Positions 45,428 to 53,526 of a stretch of DNA of 64,000 bases are shown in pieces (positions within the stretch are counted from its first letter, which is position 1; every line of letters begins with the position of its first letter). The DNA comes from Flavobacteriia bacterium. Its GTDB lineage: Bacteria > Bacteroidota > Bacteroidia > Flavobacteriales_D > Crocinitomicaceae. Location of the stretch: assembly GCA_016183815.1 (NCBI GenBank), contig JACPDW010000010.1, positions 124,001 to 188,000 on the forward strand. Direction: 5' to 3'. The notes beneath the pieces are model-generated. The model saw only the letters and a list, made by a program, of their open reading frames with translations. It did not search any database and had not been told where the DNA came from. Position numbers and translations under genes: made by a program.

Positions 45428-45454
45428 AAAAAAAAAGACCGCATAACGGTCTTT
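45428..45454 (-). terminator. Rho-independent terminator of the small T9SS cargo gene, 15 nt before murF/alr
   Basis: The stem AAAGACCG / CGGTCTTT has a 5-nt loop and is followed on the minus strand by nine T residues. It ends the leftward T9SS gene. Because the GTG start of murF/alr follows within 15 bp, any readthrough transcript has this hairpin in its leader. Confidence 0.85.
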
Positions 45455-45474
45455 AAATATAGTTTAAATATTAA

Positions 45475-46248
45475 TTAGTGTTTAACAACAAAACGTTTTG
45501 TGAAAAGAGAACCCTTTTGTTGAATCGTAGCTAAATAAACACCATTTTTGAAAGAATTTACTTCTATTTTTTCACTAGTATTCATATTACCTTCATAAAC
45601 TACTTTTCCAAGAACATCAGTAATTTTTAAGTCAGCTTCACCACCTTGACCTAATGTTAAATGAATGAAATTGTCTGAAGGATTAGGTAATATGTTAATA
45701 CCTTTATTAACTGCTTTAATTTCCTTCACACCAGAAAGGTTAGTTGAAACCATAATATCTACTGAATCTACACGATCGTTGTTAGTTGCATCAACTATAT
45801 AATAACGGTATTTTGTTGTAGCATGATTTACATCATGAGGGTTAATATGAACAGCCAATGCTGCAGCCTCACCATTTTCAACTAATACATTTGTTGTTGA
45901 AGGAGAAGTCCAAGGATTACTATTCATTTGTGATGCTCCAAAACATGTACCTCCTGTCGCGTCTGTTTCATGACCCCAACACAAATAGTCAGACCATTCC
46001 GTAGCGACGTTTGGACTAGTTGATTCGTATTGCCATCTTGTAACTTTCCAAGTGTGTTGATTGCCGGTGTTGTTGTGTATAACCAAATCAATAATCTCAT
46101 CTAAACCTGAAGCATTGGTAATTGAATGTGTAAGTCCAGAAATATCACTAGTTTGATTTTTTATGTTGATAGTTATTTGTGCATTTAAGCTATTATATCC
46201 AAATAAAGTGAAACTAAATGCTAATGTTGTAAGTATAATTTTTTTCAT
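45475..46248 (-). CDS. Small secreted protein with T9SS type A sorting domain
   Basis: This 257-residue cargo protein has a signal peptide (MKKIILTTLAFSFTLFGYNSLNAQ), an extracellular region of about 150 residues with no recognised catalytic motif (it has isolated Cys and NTGNQHTWKVTRWQ), and a type A C-terminal sorting domain (NILPNPSDNFIHL; LKITDVLGKVVYE; FKNGVYLATI; KRFVVKH). T9SS exports it and removes the domain at the surface. ATG 46248 is used; an upstream ATG at 46299 would put 17 non-signal residues in front and lies upstream of the predicted transcription start. A well-formed promoter and terminator make it a single-gene unit. Confidence 0.9.
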   Translation of the reverse strand: MKKIILTTLAFSFTLFGYNSLNAQITINIKNQTSDISGLTHSITNASGLDEIIDLVIHNNTGNQHTWKVTRWQYESTSPNVATEWSDYLCWGHETDATGGTCFGASQMNSNPWTSPSTTNVLVENGEAAALAVHINPHDVNHATTKYRYYIVDATNNDRVDSVDIMVSTNLSGVKEIKAVNKGINILPNPSDNFIHLTLGQGGEADLKITDVLGKVVYEGNMNTSEKIEVNSFKNGVYLATIQQKGSLFTKRFVVKH

Positions 46249-46268
46249 AATCGAATAAATTGTAGATA

Positions 46269-46300
46269 CAAATATATTTAATTTTTTATAAATATCCAAA
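46269..46300 (-). promoter_or_regulatory. Consensus Bacteroidota promoter of the small T9SS cargo gene
   Basis: On the minus strand TTTG (46297-46300), a 20-nt spacer and TATATTTG (46269-46276) match both elements and the spacing of the Bacteroidota consensus. Transcription would start about 14 nt before ATG 46248, which decides the start codon. Confidence 0.75.
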
Positions 46301-46504
46301 TTTTTTTACACTCTTATTTTTAAAGAGTTCAATCATTATTTTAAGTTTTGTTTAGCATAGTTAATAAACAAAAACGTAAAACACTGTATATTAGTAGTAT
46401 AATTATAGAAGAATCGCGTTTTAGACAAAATAAAATAAACATAAAAAATTTAGGATTACAACAATGCTAGTGAATTAAATCAGACTTCATCTTTAATAAT
46501 GGTA

Positions 46505-46512
46505 TAATTTTG
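46505..46512 (+). promoter_or_regulatory. -7 box of the TlpA-DUF6029-Omp28 operon
   Basis: TAATTTTG fits TAnnTTTG and lies 36 bp before the ATG at 46548. No TTTG at 19-21 nt upstream was found, so the promoter is only half supported. The rest of the gap from 46301 shows no other feature. Confidence 0.45.
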
Positions 46513-46547
46513 GCTTGAATTAAGCATAATCTTTAAATAAATTAAAC

Positions 46548-47054
46548 ATGAAAAAAATCATTTTTATTTGCACTTTAATTCTTGGTTTAACACAAAACAT
46601 AACTATTTCTCAAGAAGAAAGTGGAAAAAAACTCCCTGAAGTTAAATTAAACGACATGAATGGAAAAGCGTACAATACATTATCTTTAGGTTTTAAAGGT
46701 CCTGTAGTAATAAGTTTTTGGGCAACATGGTGTTCTCCTTGTAAAAAAGAGCTTAATACAATACACGATTTATATACAGATTGGCAAGCAGAAACTGGAG
46801 TTAATTTAGTTGCTGTATCCATTGATGATGAAAAGACAAAAAATCAAGTTCCAATTTATGTTAACGGAAGAGGTTGGGAATATTTAGTTTTAATGGATCC
46901 AAATGGTGATTTTAAAAGGGCTATGGGTGTGAACAATGTGCCTCATACATTTTTAATAGATACCGAAGGAAATATCGTTTATTCTCATAATAATTACGCA
47001 CCTGGTGATGAGGAAAAATTATATCAAAAAATTAAAGAAATAACTAAAAAATAA
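46548..47054 (+). CDS. TlpA-family periplasmic thioredoxin
   Basis: This 168-residue exported thioredoxin-fold protein has a signal peptide (MKKIIFICTLILGLTQNITIS), the active site SFWATWCSPCKKELN with a CxxC pair, and the cis-Pro loop NNVPHTFLIDTEGNI. It should reduce or exchange disulphides of secreted proteins. It starts a rightward operon with DUF6029 and Omp28 genes (16 and 9 bp gaps). Omp28 itself carries a CxxC motif and a thioredoxin-like region, so a functional redox link between the two is plausible. Confidence 0.92.
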   Translation: MKKIIFICTLILGLTQNITISQEESGKKLPEVKLNDMNGKAYNTLSLGFKGPVVISFWATWCSPCKKELNTIHDLYTDWQAETGVNLVAVSIDDEKTKNQVPIYVNGRGWEYLVLMDPNGDFKRAMGVNNVPHTFLIDTEGNIVYSHNNYAPGDEEKLYQKIKEITKK

Positions 47055-47070
47055 ATCATTTTTCGCAATT

Positions 47071-48720
47071 ATGAAAAAAACAAAAGCTCTAATACTCCTC
47101 TTTTTACATCTACCAATATTCTATTTTGCTCAATTTAATCAAGGAAATTTTACTGGAAATGTTGAAACAATTTTTCAATATTTAAATAAAGATACAGTCA
47201 TTGGTGCAACTCAACCTCCTGAAAAAAGTTTAATCAATACCTATATGAATGTGTTTTATACACACAAAAATTTTAAAGCAGGACTTAGAGTAGAATCGTA
47301 TTTACCTAGAATACAAGGGTATCCTGATCGTTTCCAAGGTACGGGTTTGGGAATGAGATACGTCGGTTATGCAAACGATTTTTTAGACCTTACCTTAGGG
47401 AATTTTTATGAGCAATTTGGTTCAGGAATGGTATTTAGAGCTTATGAAGATCGAGCTTTAGGATATGACAATGTGATGGATGGGTTTAGAATTATTTTAA
47501 GACCTTCAAAAGCTTTGACTTTAAAAGCCGTTTATGGAAATCAACGTTTATCTTTTACTGGAGGTCAAGTGATTAAAGCTGAAGGAATAGTAAGAGGATT
47601 AGACGGAGAGTTGAATATAAATCAGCTTTTTCCAAAATTCAACGAGTCTGCTTTTCAATTTAAAATCGGGACATCTTTTGTCAGCAAATTTCAAAAAGAT
47701 AACGATCCAAATCTAATTTTACCTCAAAATGTAGCATCGTATGGTGGTCGTTTTTCTATGCGTTATAAAAATTTCTTACTTGATGGCGAATACATTCAAA
47801 AAGAAAACGATCCTTCTAACGACAATGGTTACATTTATAATAAAGGTCATGCCGCATTATTTAATTTGAGTTATACGAAAAAAGGTTTGGGAATTATTTT
47901 ATCGGCTAAATCAGTGGATAATATGAGTTTTCGTTCTGATAGATCCAAAGACCTTCAAGATGTATTTATCAATTTTTTGCCTGCAATGAACAAAACACAT
48001 ACTTATAATTTAGTTGCCACTTTATACCCTTATACTACTCAACCTTTAGGTGAGGTTTCATTTCAAGCCGAAGCACTTTATACAATAAAAAAAGGAACAT
48101 TATTAGGTGGTAAATATGGAGTGCCGATAAATGTCAATTTTTCTACTGCCTATAAACCGATGCAACACACTTTGCCTTTTGATTCTAGTTTAGTTACTTA
48201 TAAAGGTCGTGTTTTTGATTTGAGTGATAGTTTGTTATGGCAGGATTTTAATATCAACATTACAAAAAAATTCAATAAAAAGTGGACAATAATTGCCTCT
48301 TATTTTGCTATCCGTTTAAATAATGATGTAACCAAAGTAACGAATTTTGCAAAAGGAATTATCAATGCAAATATTAGTGTGTTAGAATTAAATTATCGTT
48401 TTAATTCTGTTCATTCGGTACGTGCTGAATTACAATCTTTGTTGACTAAAAAAGACAATGGAGATTGGTTTACAGCAGTTTTGGAATACAATGTTTCTCC
48501 TCATTGGTTTGTAAGTGTAATGGATCAGTATAATTACGGCAATCCAGTTTCATCAAAACAATTACATTATATTGTTGGTACTTTTGGATACATCAGAGAC
48601 GCTTCTCGAATAATGTTTTCTTATGGAAGACAAAGAGCAGGACTTTTTTGTGTTGGCGGAATTTGTCGGTTTGTGCCCGCTTCCAATGGTTTAACGGTTT
48701 CTTTTACTCATAGTTTTTAA
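47071..48720 (+). CDS. DUF6029 family outer-membrane protein
   Basis: This 549-residue exported protein (signal peptide ending IFYFAQFNQ) is made of alternating amphipathic strands and ends with an aromatic residue (SNGLTVSFTHSF), as expected for an outer-membrane barrel. GNFYEQFGSGMVFRAYEDRALGYDN-type sequence (FYEQFGSGMVFRAYEDRALG) and DGFRIILRPSKALTLKAVYG match my recollection of DUF6029. Its function is unknown. The tight TlpA-DUF6029-Omp28 arrangement recurs in Bacteroidota, implying that the three work on the same envelope process. Confidence 0.85.
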   Translation: MKKTKALILLFLHLPIFYFAQFNQGNFTGNVETIFQYLNKDTVIGATQPPEKSLINTYMNVFYTHKNFKAGLRVESYLPRIQGYPDRFQGTGLGMRYVGYANDFLDLTLGNFYEQFGSGMVFRAYEDRALGYDNVMDGFRIILRPSKALTLKAVYGNQRLSFTGGQVIKAEGIVRGLDGELNINQLFPKFNESAFQFKIGTSFVSKFQKDNDPNLILPQNVASYGGRFSMRYKNFLLDGEYIQKENDPSNDNGYIYNKGHAALFNLSYTKKGLGIILSAKSVDNMSFRSDRSKDLQDVFINFLPAMNKTHTYNLVATLYPYTTQPLGEVSFQAEALYTIKKGTLLGGKYGVPINVNFSTAYKPMQHTLPFDSSLVTYKGRVFDLSDSLLWQDFNINITKKFNKKWTIIASYFAIRLNNDVTKVTNFAKGIINANISVLELNYRFNSVHSVRAELQSLLTKKDNGDWFTAVLEYNVSPHWFVSVMDQYNYGNPVSSKQLHYIVGTFGYIRDASRIMFSYGRQRAGLFCVGGICRFVPASNGLTVSFTHSF

Positions 48721-48729
48721 TTAATTAAA

Positions 48730-49632
48730 ATGAAAAAAATAGTTATTCTTCCATTAATACTGTTGATATTTTCTTGTGACAAAGTAGATAGACCAATTGA
48801 AAACAAAGGGTCAACGGTTCTTGATGAAACTTTATATCCAGGAAGTTGGTCTGATTATCCATGGCCGACATTTGAGCAAAACACCAACACCAATCGAAAC
48901 ATACTTTTGGAAGATTATACTGGTCACACTTGTGTATATTGTCCAGCAGCTGCAGATGTAGCACATCAATTGGAAGAAGAGAACGCAAGTCGATTGTTTG
49001 TTGCTTCAATTCATGCTTCTCCGGGAGGAATTGGAGATTTTCAAAAATTAGAACCACCAACTTTTGTTCATGATTTTACTACTCCTGAAGGAATTCAATA
49101 CGGAGTTACTTTTGAAGATGGTTACGGATTTGTTGGAAATCCTAGAGGTACAATTAATAGAATGATTTTTAGCGATTATATGTTTCAACCTGCCTCAAAT
49201 TGGGCAAATATTATTTCTACAGTTTTGACTGAAAACCAACTCAAAGTAAATCTCCAATCAAAAATTAATTTTTTTGAAACTACTCGTGGCTTGTTTTTAC
49301 ATACCGAAATTGATCCAAAAGAAACTCCCCCAGACAGTATTCAGTTGGTTACTTATTTTATTGAAAATGATTTTGTTGCCCCACAGAAGAAAAACGGTGA
49401 AGGTACAATTATGGATTATCACCACCATAATGTGCATAGAGGTAATCTTGATGGATTAGCTTTTGGAAGAAAACTTGACGAGACATACAAAAGGGAAGAT
49501 GGTTTGTATCAAATAGACATCAGTTACAAAATTCCAGAAGCTTACACGGCTGCAAATTGTCATGTGCTTGTTTATGCAATGAATCCAAAAACTTACGAAA
49601 TTTATCAAGTGATTAAAGTGCTCATTGAATGA
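48730..49632 (+). CDS. Omp28-related outer membrane lipoprotein
   Basis: This 300-residue lipoprotein has a signal peptide with a lipobox Cys (LILLIFSCDKV, Cys16) and a thioredoxin-like N-terminal region with LLEDYTGHTCVYCPAAADVA, the CxxC-type pair (C-V-Y-C) that defines Omp28-related proteins. The C-terminal part is beta-rich. Omp28 of Porphyromonas is a surface protein; the role here is unknown. It overlaps the next gene by 4 bp (ATGA), so the CPBP protease is translated with it. Confidence 0.87.
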   Translation: MKKIVILPLILLIFSCDKVDRPIENKGSTVLDETLYPGSWSDYPWPTFEQNTNTNRNILLEDYTGHTCVYCPAAADVAHQLEEENASRLFVASIHASPGGIGDFQKLEPPTFVHDFTTPEGIQYGVTFEDGYGFVGNPRGTINRMIFSDYMFQPASNWANIISTVLTENQLKVNLQSKINFFETTRGLFLHTEIDPKETPPDSIQLVTYFIENDFVAPQKKNGEGTIMDYHHHNVHRGNLDGLAFGRKLDETYKREDGLYQIDISYKIPEAYTAANCHVLVYAMNPKTYEIYQVIKVLIE

Positions 49633-50216
49633 TTAACAAAAGAAAAATGTATGGAATTGCTTGGCTTACATTACTTGCATTTCCAATTTTAGCTATTGTC
49701 ATACATTTTTTAATTTTTGGTCACATTGATTTTATTAAAGGAATCATTTTTTGGGAAATTGACCTCAGTAGGTTTGTTTTAGGCAGTTTTGTTGGTGTTC
49801 TTTTTGGTTTGTTGATTCAAAAAGTTATTGATAAATCTCAAATAGAAATAAATGATTTTGAACAACTCAAAAAACAACTTTCTAGTTTAAATTTAAGTAT
49901 AAAAGATAAATTGTTTGTCTCCTTTTGTGCTGGTTTTGGTGAAGAATTTTTTTTTCGATTGTTTCTTCAAAAATATTGGGGTGTATGGATTACCGCTATA
50001 ATTTTTGTTGCAATTCACGGCTATTTTCACCCTACAAAATGGGAGAGAAATAAAATTGGATTTACCATTTTACCCTTTATATTAGTTTTAAGTTTTGGTT
50101 ACGAATATCTAGGTTTTTGGTTTGCCGTTGCAACCCACATGTTTTATGATTTTGTAATTTTTATTAACGTCAAAAACAAAGAAGACGAAACACCTTTTTT
50201 TCAAATTAGAGAATAA
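49629..50216 (+). CDS. CPBP family intramembrane metalloprotease
   Basis: This 195-residue polytopic membrane protein has the three CPBP (Rce1-like) motifs: GEEFFFRLFLQK (EExxxR), FVAIHGYFH (FxxxH-like) and FWFAVATHMFYDF with the final His and Asp. About five helices are present. These proteases process membrane proteins or act in bacteriocin self-immunity; no bacteriocin gene is adjacent. Coupling to Omp28 by a 4-bp overlap suggests a role in envelope maturation. It ends 7 bp from the convergent tdk stop. Confidence 0.87.
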   Translation: MINKRKMYGIAWLTLLAFPILAIVIHFLIFGHIDFIKGIIFWEIDLSRFVLGSFVGVLFGLLIQKVIDKSQIEINDFEQLKKQLSSLNLSIKDKLFVSFCAGFGEEFFFRLFLQKYWGVWITAIIFVAIHGYFHPTKWERNKIGFTILPFILVLSFGYEYLGFWFAVATHMFYDFVIFINVKNKEDETPFFQIRE

Positions 50217-50223
50217 AATACAA

Positions 50224-50799
50224 TTACTTCGCAACTTTATTGTAACATGTTCTGCAAAGTGGTTGGTATTTTTCAACTGCACCAACTAAAACTTGTTCTT
50301 TATTTTCAACTAGACGATTGGATACATAAGCTAAATTACCGCAAGACAAACAAATGGCGTGCACTTTTGTAACATATTCAGCAATACACATCAATTCAGG
50401 CATCGGACCAAAAGGTGTACCTAAATAGTCCATGTCTAATCCCGCCAAAATTACTCTAATTCCTCTGTTTGCTAAATCATTACAAACCTTGATTAGACTG
50501 TTGTCAAAAAACTGAGCTTCATCAAAGGCAACTATCCTTTCTCCTTTTATTCTTTGAAAAACATCTTCAGGTTTTTGAAGCACTATTGCTTCTAAAGCCG
50601 TACCTTTGTGACTTACAACAGCTGATTCTGCATAACGATTGTCGATAGTTGGTTTGAATAAAATTATTTTTTGATTGGCAAATTCAGCTCTTTTTAAACG
50701 ACGAATCAATTCTTCTGTCTTTCCAGAAAACATTGACCCACAAATTACCTCTATCCATCCGTGTTGTCTAACTTCAGTAGGGAAATATTCTAAATACAT
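50224..50799 (-). CDS. tdk: Thymidine kinase (type II)
   Basis: This 191-residue enzyme phosphorylates thymidine in nucleotide salvage. The P-loop is GSMFSGKTEELIRR, the Walker B/catalytic segment VAFDEAQFFD, and a zinc ribbon uses CLSCG and CRTCY cysteine pairs. The end YQPLCRTCYNKV is characteristic. Length and motifs match bacterial Tdk. It is monocistronic, convergent with the CPBP gene and divergent from the acidic hypothetical gene. The 160-bp upstream gap holds a 16-bp palindrome. Confidence 0.96.
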   Translation of the reverse strand: MYLEYFPTEVRQHGWIEVICGSMFSGKTEELIRRLKRAEFANQKIILFKPTIDNRYAESAVVSHKGTALEAIVLQKPEDVFQRIKGERIVAFDEAQFFDNSLIKVCNDLANRGIRVILAGLDMDYLGTPFGPMPELMCIAEYVTKVHAICLSCGNLAYVSNRLVENKEQVLVGAVEKYQPLCRTCYNKVAK

Positions 50800-50876
50800 A
50801 CATTATTTTTTAGTTTTCAACACAATATAGAGAATAACTATTTCAACCCATTGTGATATAAAATTGGTCTATTTGT

Positions 50877-50892
50877 AATTTTACGTAAAATT
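50877..50892. promoter_or_regulatory. Perfect 16-bp palindrome in the tdk upstream region
   Basis: AATTTTACGTAAAATT is its own reverse complement. It lies 78 bp upstream of the tdk ATG and 68 bp upstream of the 50960 gene, so it could be an operator for either. A hairpin is less likely because there would be no loop. Confidence 0.4.
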
Positions 50893-50959
50893 GACATGAA
50901 AGAGTTGATTTGAAAACCTTTCGTTAAGAACTTTATTAAAATGTTGAAAAAAAAATAAA

Positions 50960-51784
50960 ATGTTAGAAGATAAAATTGCTCAATTAGAACTTATCAAAGA
51001 AAAAATTACATCTTTAGAAAAGGATTCTTTTAATTTTGATTCAGCAAATGAATTGGAAAACTTATGCAAAAATCTTTATGATTGGACTATCATTTTGAAA
51101 TATAAATTATGTGAACAAAAAGTTTTTAAAAATGAAACATTTGAACTTCCAGATGTCAACATACTCGATAACAATAAATTAAGTGTAAGTGAAACAGTTG
51201 TTAACCCAATTGAGGAAAATAATATAGATTTGTTTGAACAAGAAAAAGAAAATGTACTTTCTGTTGAAATGGAAGAAAAAGAAACCATATATGACATGGA
51301 TATCTTTAGTACAAATGAATATCAAAACGTTAATTTTGAAGAAAAAGTTGTTTCAAGTGCAAAAAGCTTCGTTGAGGAGCAAAGCACAATTTTTGCTTTA
51401 GAAATTGATGAAGAAGAAGTTGAACCGATCATTGAAACAGAAAACTTAACATCAAATCAAGAAAATGAAAAGGATTTTATCGATGAATTAATTTCCGAAA
51501 AAATTGAAAATAATGATGACAGCTTAGTAGGACATTTTTTGCAGTCAAAAATTGAACTTTTAGAAGGTGCATTTAGTTTTAATGAACGATTTCAATATGT
51601 TCAAGAACTTTTTTCTGGTTCAAATGAAGAATTTAACAAAGCAATAAAACTTTTTGACGATTTATATTCATTTTCAGAAGCCAAAGAAGTTTTATTAGAT
51701 TATATCAATTTATATGAATGGGATACGGATTCAGAATTGGTTAAAGATTTTATAATCAAATTGTATCGAAGATTTTTGAAATGA
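50960..51784 (+). CDS. Conserved acidic hypothetical protein coupled to the M28 peptidase
   Basis: This 274-residue protein has no signal or membrane segment. The N-terminal 55 residues are a likely coiled coil (EDKIAQLELIKEKITSLEKD). Residues 60-180 are a very acidic low-complexity linker. The last 90 residues form a conserved helical block with LEGAFSFNERFQYVQELFSG, FNKAIKLFDDLYSF and EWDTDSELVKDFIIKLYRR. I recall this C-terminal pattern in many Bacteroidota hypothetical proteins near peptidase genes, without a known role. The ATGA overlap with the M28 peptidase shows translational coupling. Confidence 0.78.
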   Translation: MLEDKIAQLELIKEKITSLEKDSFNFDSANELENLCKNLYDWTIILKYKLCEQKVFKNETFELPDVNILDNNKLSVSETVVNPIEENNIDLFEQEKENVLSVEMEEKETIYDMDIFSTNEYQNVNFEEKVVSSAKSFVEEQSTIFALEIDEEEVEPIIETENLTSNQENEKDFIDELISEKIENNDDSLVGHFLQSKIELLEGAFSFNERFQYVQELFSGSNEEFNKAIKLFDDLYSFSEAKEVLLDYINLYEWDTDSELVKDFIIKLYRRFLK

Positions 51785-53061
51785 TTGTTTTTAATTTAAA
51801 ACAGTATTTACAACTTCTTCTTTTTACCTGTTTTTTTACTTTTAATCTATATTCTCAAAATGAAGAGATTAAATCGCTCTGTAAAAACTTATGTTCTGAA
51901 AAATATTTTGGTAGAGGGTATGTTAAAGGTGGCGATTCTCTAAGTGCTTTCTATATAGCAGATGAATTTAAGAAAAGAGGTTTACAGAGCATCAACGGTA
52001 CATTTTTCCAAGAATTTTATTTTGATGTCAACACTTTTCCATCACATATGGAGTTAAAAATTGACGATAAACTATTAAAACCTGGAATTGATTTTTTAGT
52101 TGACCCCTCTTCTGGAAGTTCAAAAAAGAAATGGAATTTTCAACTCCTAAAACCAAATGATCTTTTGGAAAACTCTTCTTTTTCTGTTTTATTAGATAAA
52201 ATTTCAAACAATAATTCCATCAACAGTATTGTAATTCAAGCGAAAGATTTGAAAGGTGATTCTTTAAAACAAATTAAAAGTGTTGCAAAAAAATTAAGTG
52301 ATTATTATGATGTGATTTTAATTTTATCTGAAAAACTAACTTTTTCTGTTTCAAATGTTCAAATGAAGCACACCCTGATTTATTTAAAAGATTTAGAGGT
52401 ACAAAAAAATAGTTTAGTCGAATCGAATATTATCTCTCAATTAAAATCAAATCATAAAGCCAGAAATGTGTTGGCCGTTTTACCAGCAAAAAAACCTACA
52501 AACCATTACCTATTTATCACTGCCCATTATGACCATTTGGGAGGAATGGGAGATAAAGTTTTTTTTCCAGGAGCAAATGACAATGCAAGTGGAACAAGTA
52601 TGCTTTTTGCATTAACTGATTTACTTTCCACTCAAAAAAGAAAAAAAAATATTGTTTTTATTGCTTTTGCCGGAGAAGAAGCTGGCTTGATTGGTTCAAA
52701 ATATTATGTTGACCATCCACTTATACCCCTAACAAATATTGATTTCGTACTCAATTTAGATATTATGGGAAGCGGAGAAGAGGGAATAACTGTTGTTAAC
52801 GCAACTGAATACCCCAAAATATTTGATAAATTAGTGAATACAAATAAAAACAATAAATATTTGTCAAATATTAAAAAAAGAGGAAAAGCCGCCAATTCAG
52901 ACCACTATTGGTTCAGTGAAAACGGAGTGCCTGCCTTTTTTATCTATACAATGGGGCCAAACAAAAACTATCACGATGTATTGGATACTTATGAAAATTT
53001 ATCTTTTAATGAGTACAATGACTTGATAGAATTTCTATCCAATTTTATCAAAAAAATTTGA
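51781..53061 (+). CDS. M28 family zinc aminopeptidase, secreted
   Basis: This 426-residue exported peptidase starts with a signal peptide (LQLLLFTCFFTFNLYSQNE). The M28 zinc-binding residues occur in order: His and Asp in ITAHYDHLGG and GANDNASGTS, the catalytic Glu pair in FAGEEAGLIGSKYY, Asp in LNLDIMGSG and a final His in NKNYHDVLDTYE. A protease-associated-like insert lies between about 80 and 210. It should trim amino acids from peptides in the periplasm. Its gene begins inside the stop codon of the acidic hypothetical gene. Confidence 0.92.
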   Translation: MIVFNLKQYLQLLLFTCFFTFNLYSQNEEIKSLCKNLCSEKYFGRGYVKGGDSLSAFYIADEFKKRGLQSINGTFFQEFYFDVNTFPSHMELKIDDKLLKPGIDFLVDPSSGSSKKKWNFQLLKPNDLLENSSFSVLLDKISNNNSINSIVIQAKDLKGDSLKQIKSVAKKLSDYYDVILILSEKLTFSVSNVQMKHTLIYLKDLEVQKNSLVESNIISQLKSNHKARNVLAVLPAKKPTNHYLFITAHYDHLGGMGDKVFFPGANDNASGTSMLFALTDLLSTQKRKKNIVFIAFAGEEAGLIGSKYYVDHPLIPLTNIDFVLNLDIMGSGEEGITVVNATEYPKIFDKLVNTNKNNKYLSNIKKRGKAANSDHYWFSENGVPAFFIYTMGPNKNYHDVLDTYENLSFNEYNDLIEFLSNFIKKI

Positions 53062-53067
53062 TTTAGA

Positions 53068-53424
53068 CTACAATCGACCTAAAATTCTTTTGGATTCTAT
53101 AACAGCATCGCGATTTGTTCCCAATGAAATTCTGTCATTGTAAATAACAAAAGGTCGTTTTAAAAAGGTATAATTTGAGAGCATGTACATTTTATAATCT
53201 TCATCTTTTAATTCAATATGATGAAGTTTTAACTTTCTATACATCATTGCTTTTCTAGAAAAAAGAGCTTCGTAACTTCCCAATTTCTCTTTTAACCAGT
53301 CTAATATTTCTTCTTCAATAGGATTTTCTTTGATATCGATTAACTCAATATCGTGACCTGGTTTTAATTCATGCAAAATTCTTTGACAAGTTTTACATGT
53401 TTTAAGGTGATAAATCCTTTTCAT
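53068..53424 (-). CDS. ArsC/Spx-family reductase-like protein
   Basis: This 118-residue thioredoxin-fold protein of the ArsC/Spx/YffB family has LKTCKTCQRILHEL near the N-terminus with the Cys pair, and the family end-block FLKRPFVIYNDRISLGTNRD (substrate region of ArsC-like proteins). True arsenate reductases have a C-x5-R anion loop; here the CxxC arrangement is closer to Spx or uncharacterised relatives, so arsenate reduction is not implied. It is monocistronic and convergent with the M28 peptidase (6 bp between stops). Confidence 0.85.
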   Translation of the reverse strand: MKRIYHLKTCKTCQRILHELKPGHDIELIDIKENPIEEEILDWLKEKLGSYEALFSRKAMMYRKLKLHHIELKDEDYKMYMLSNYTFLKRPFVIYNDRISLGTNRDAVIESKRILGRL

Positions 53425-53526
53425 TTTAAAAAAATAGAAATATTTAATTTTTCACAAAGATAAATATTATTTATAACAAATCTAAATAAAATAAATTTTA
53501 CTTTAAAATTTTAACATTTCAACTAC

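Noticed and set aside
53068-53424. Arsenate resistance gene
   Set aside because: The protein has a CxxC and no arsenate-type C-x5-R loop, and no other ars gene is nearby.
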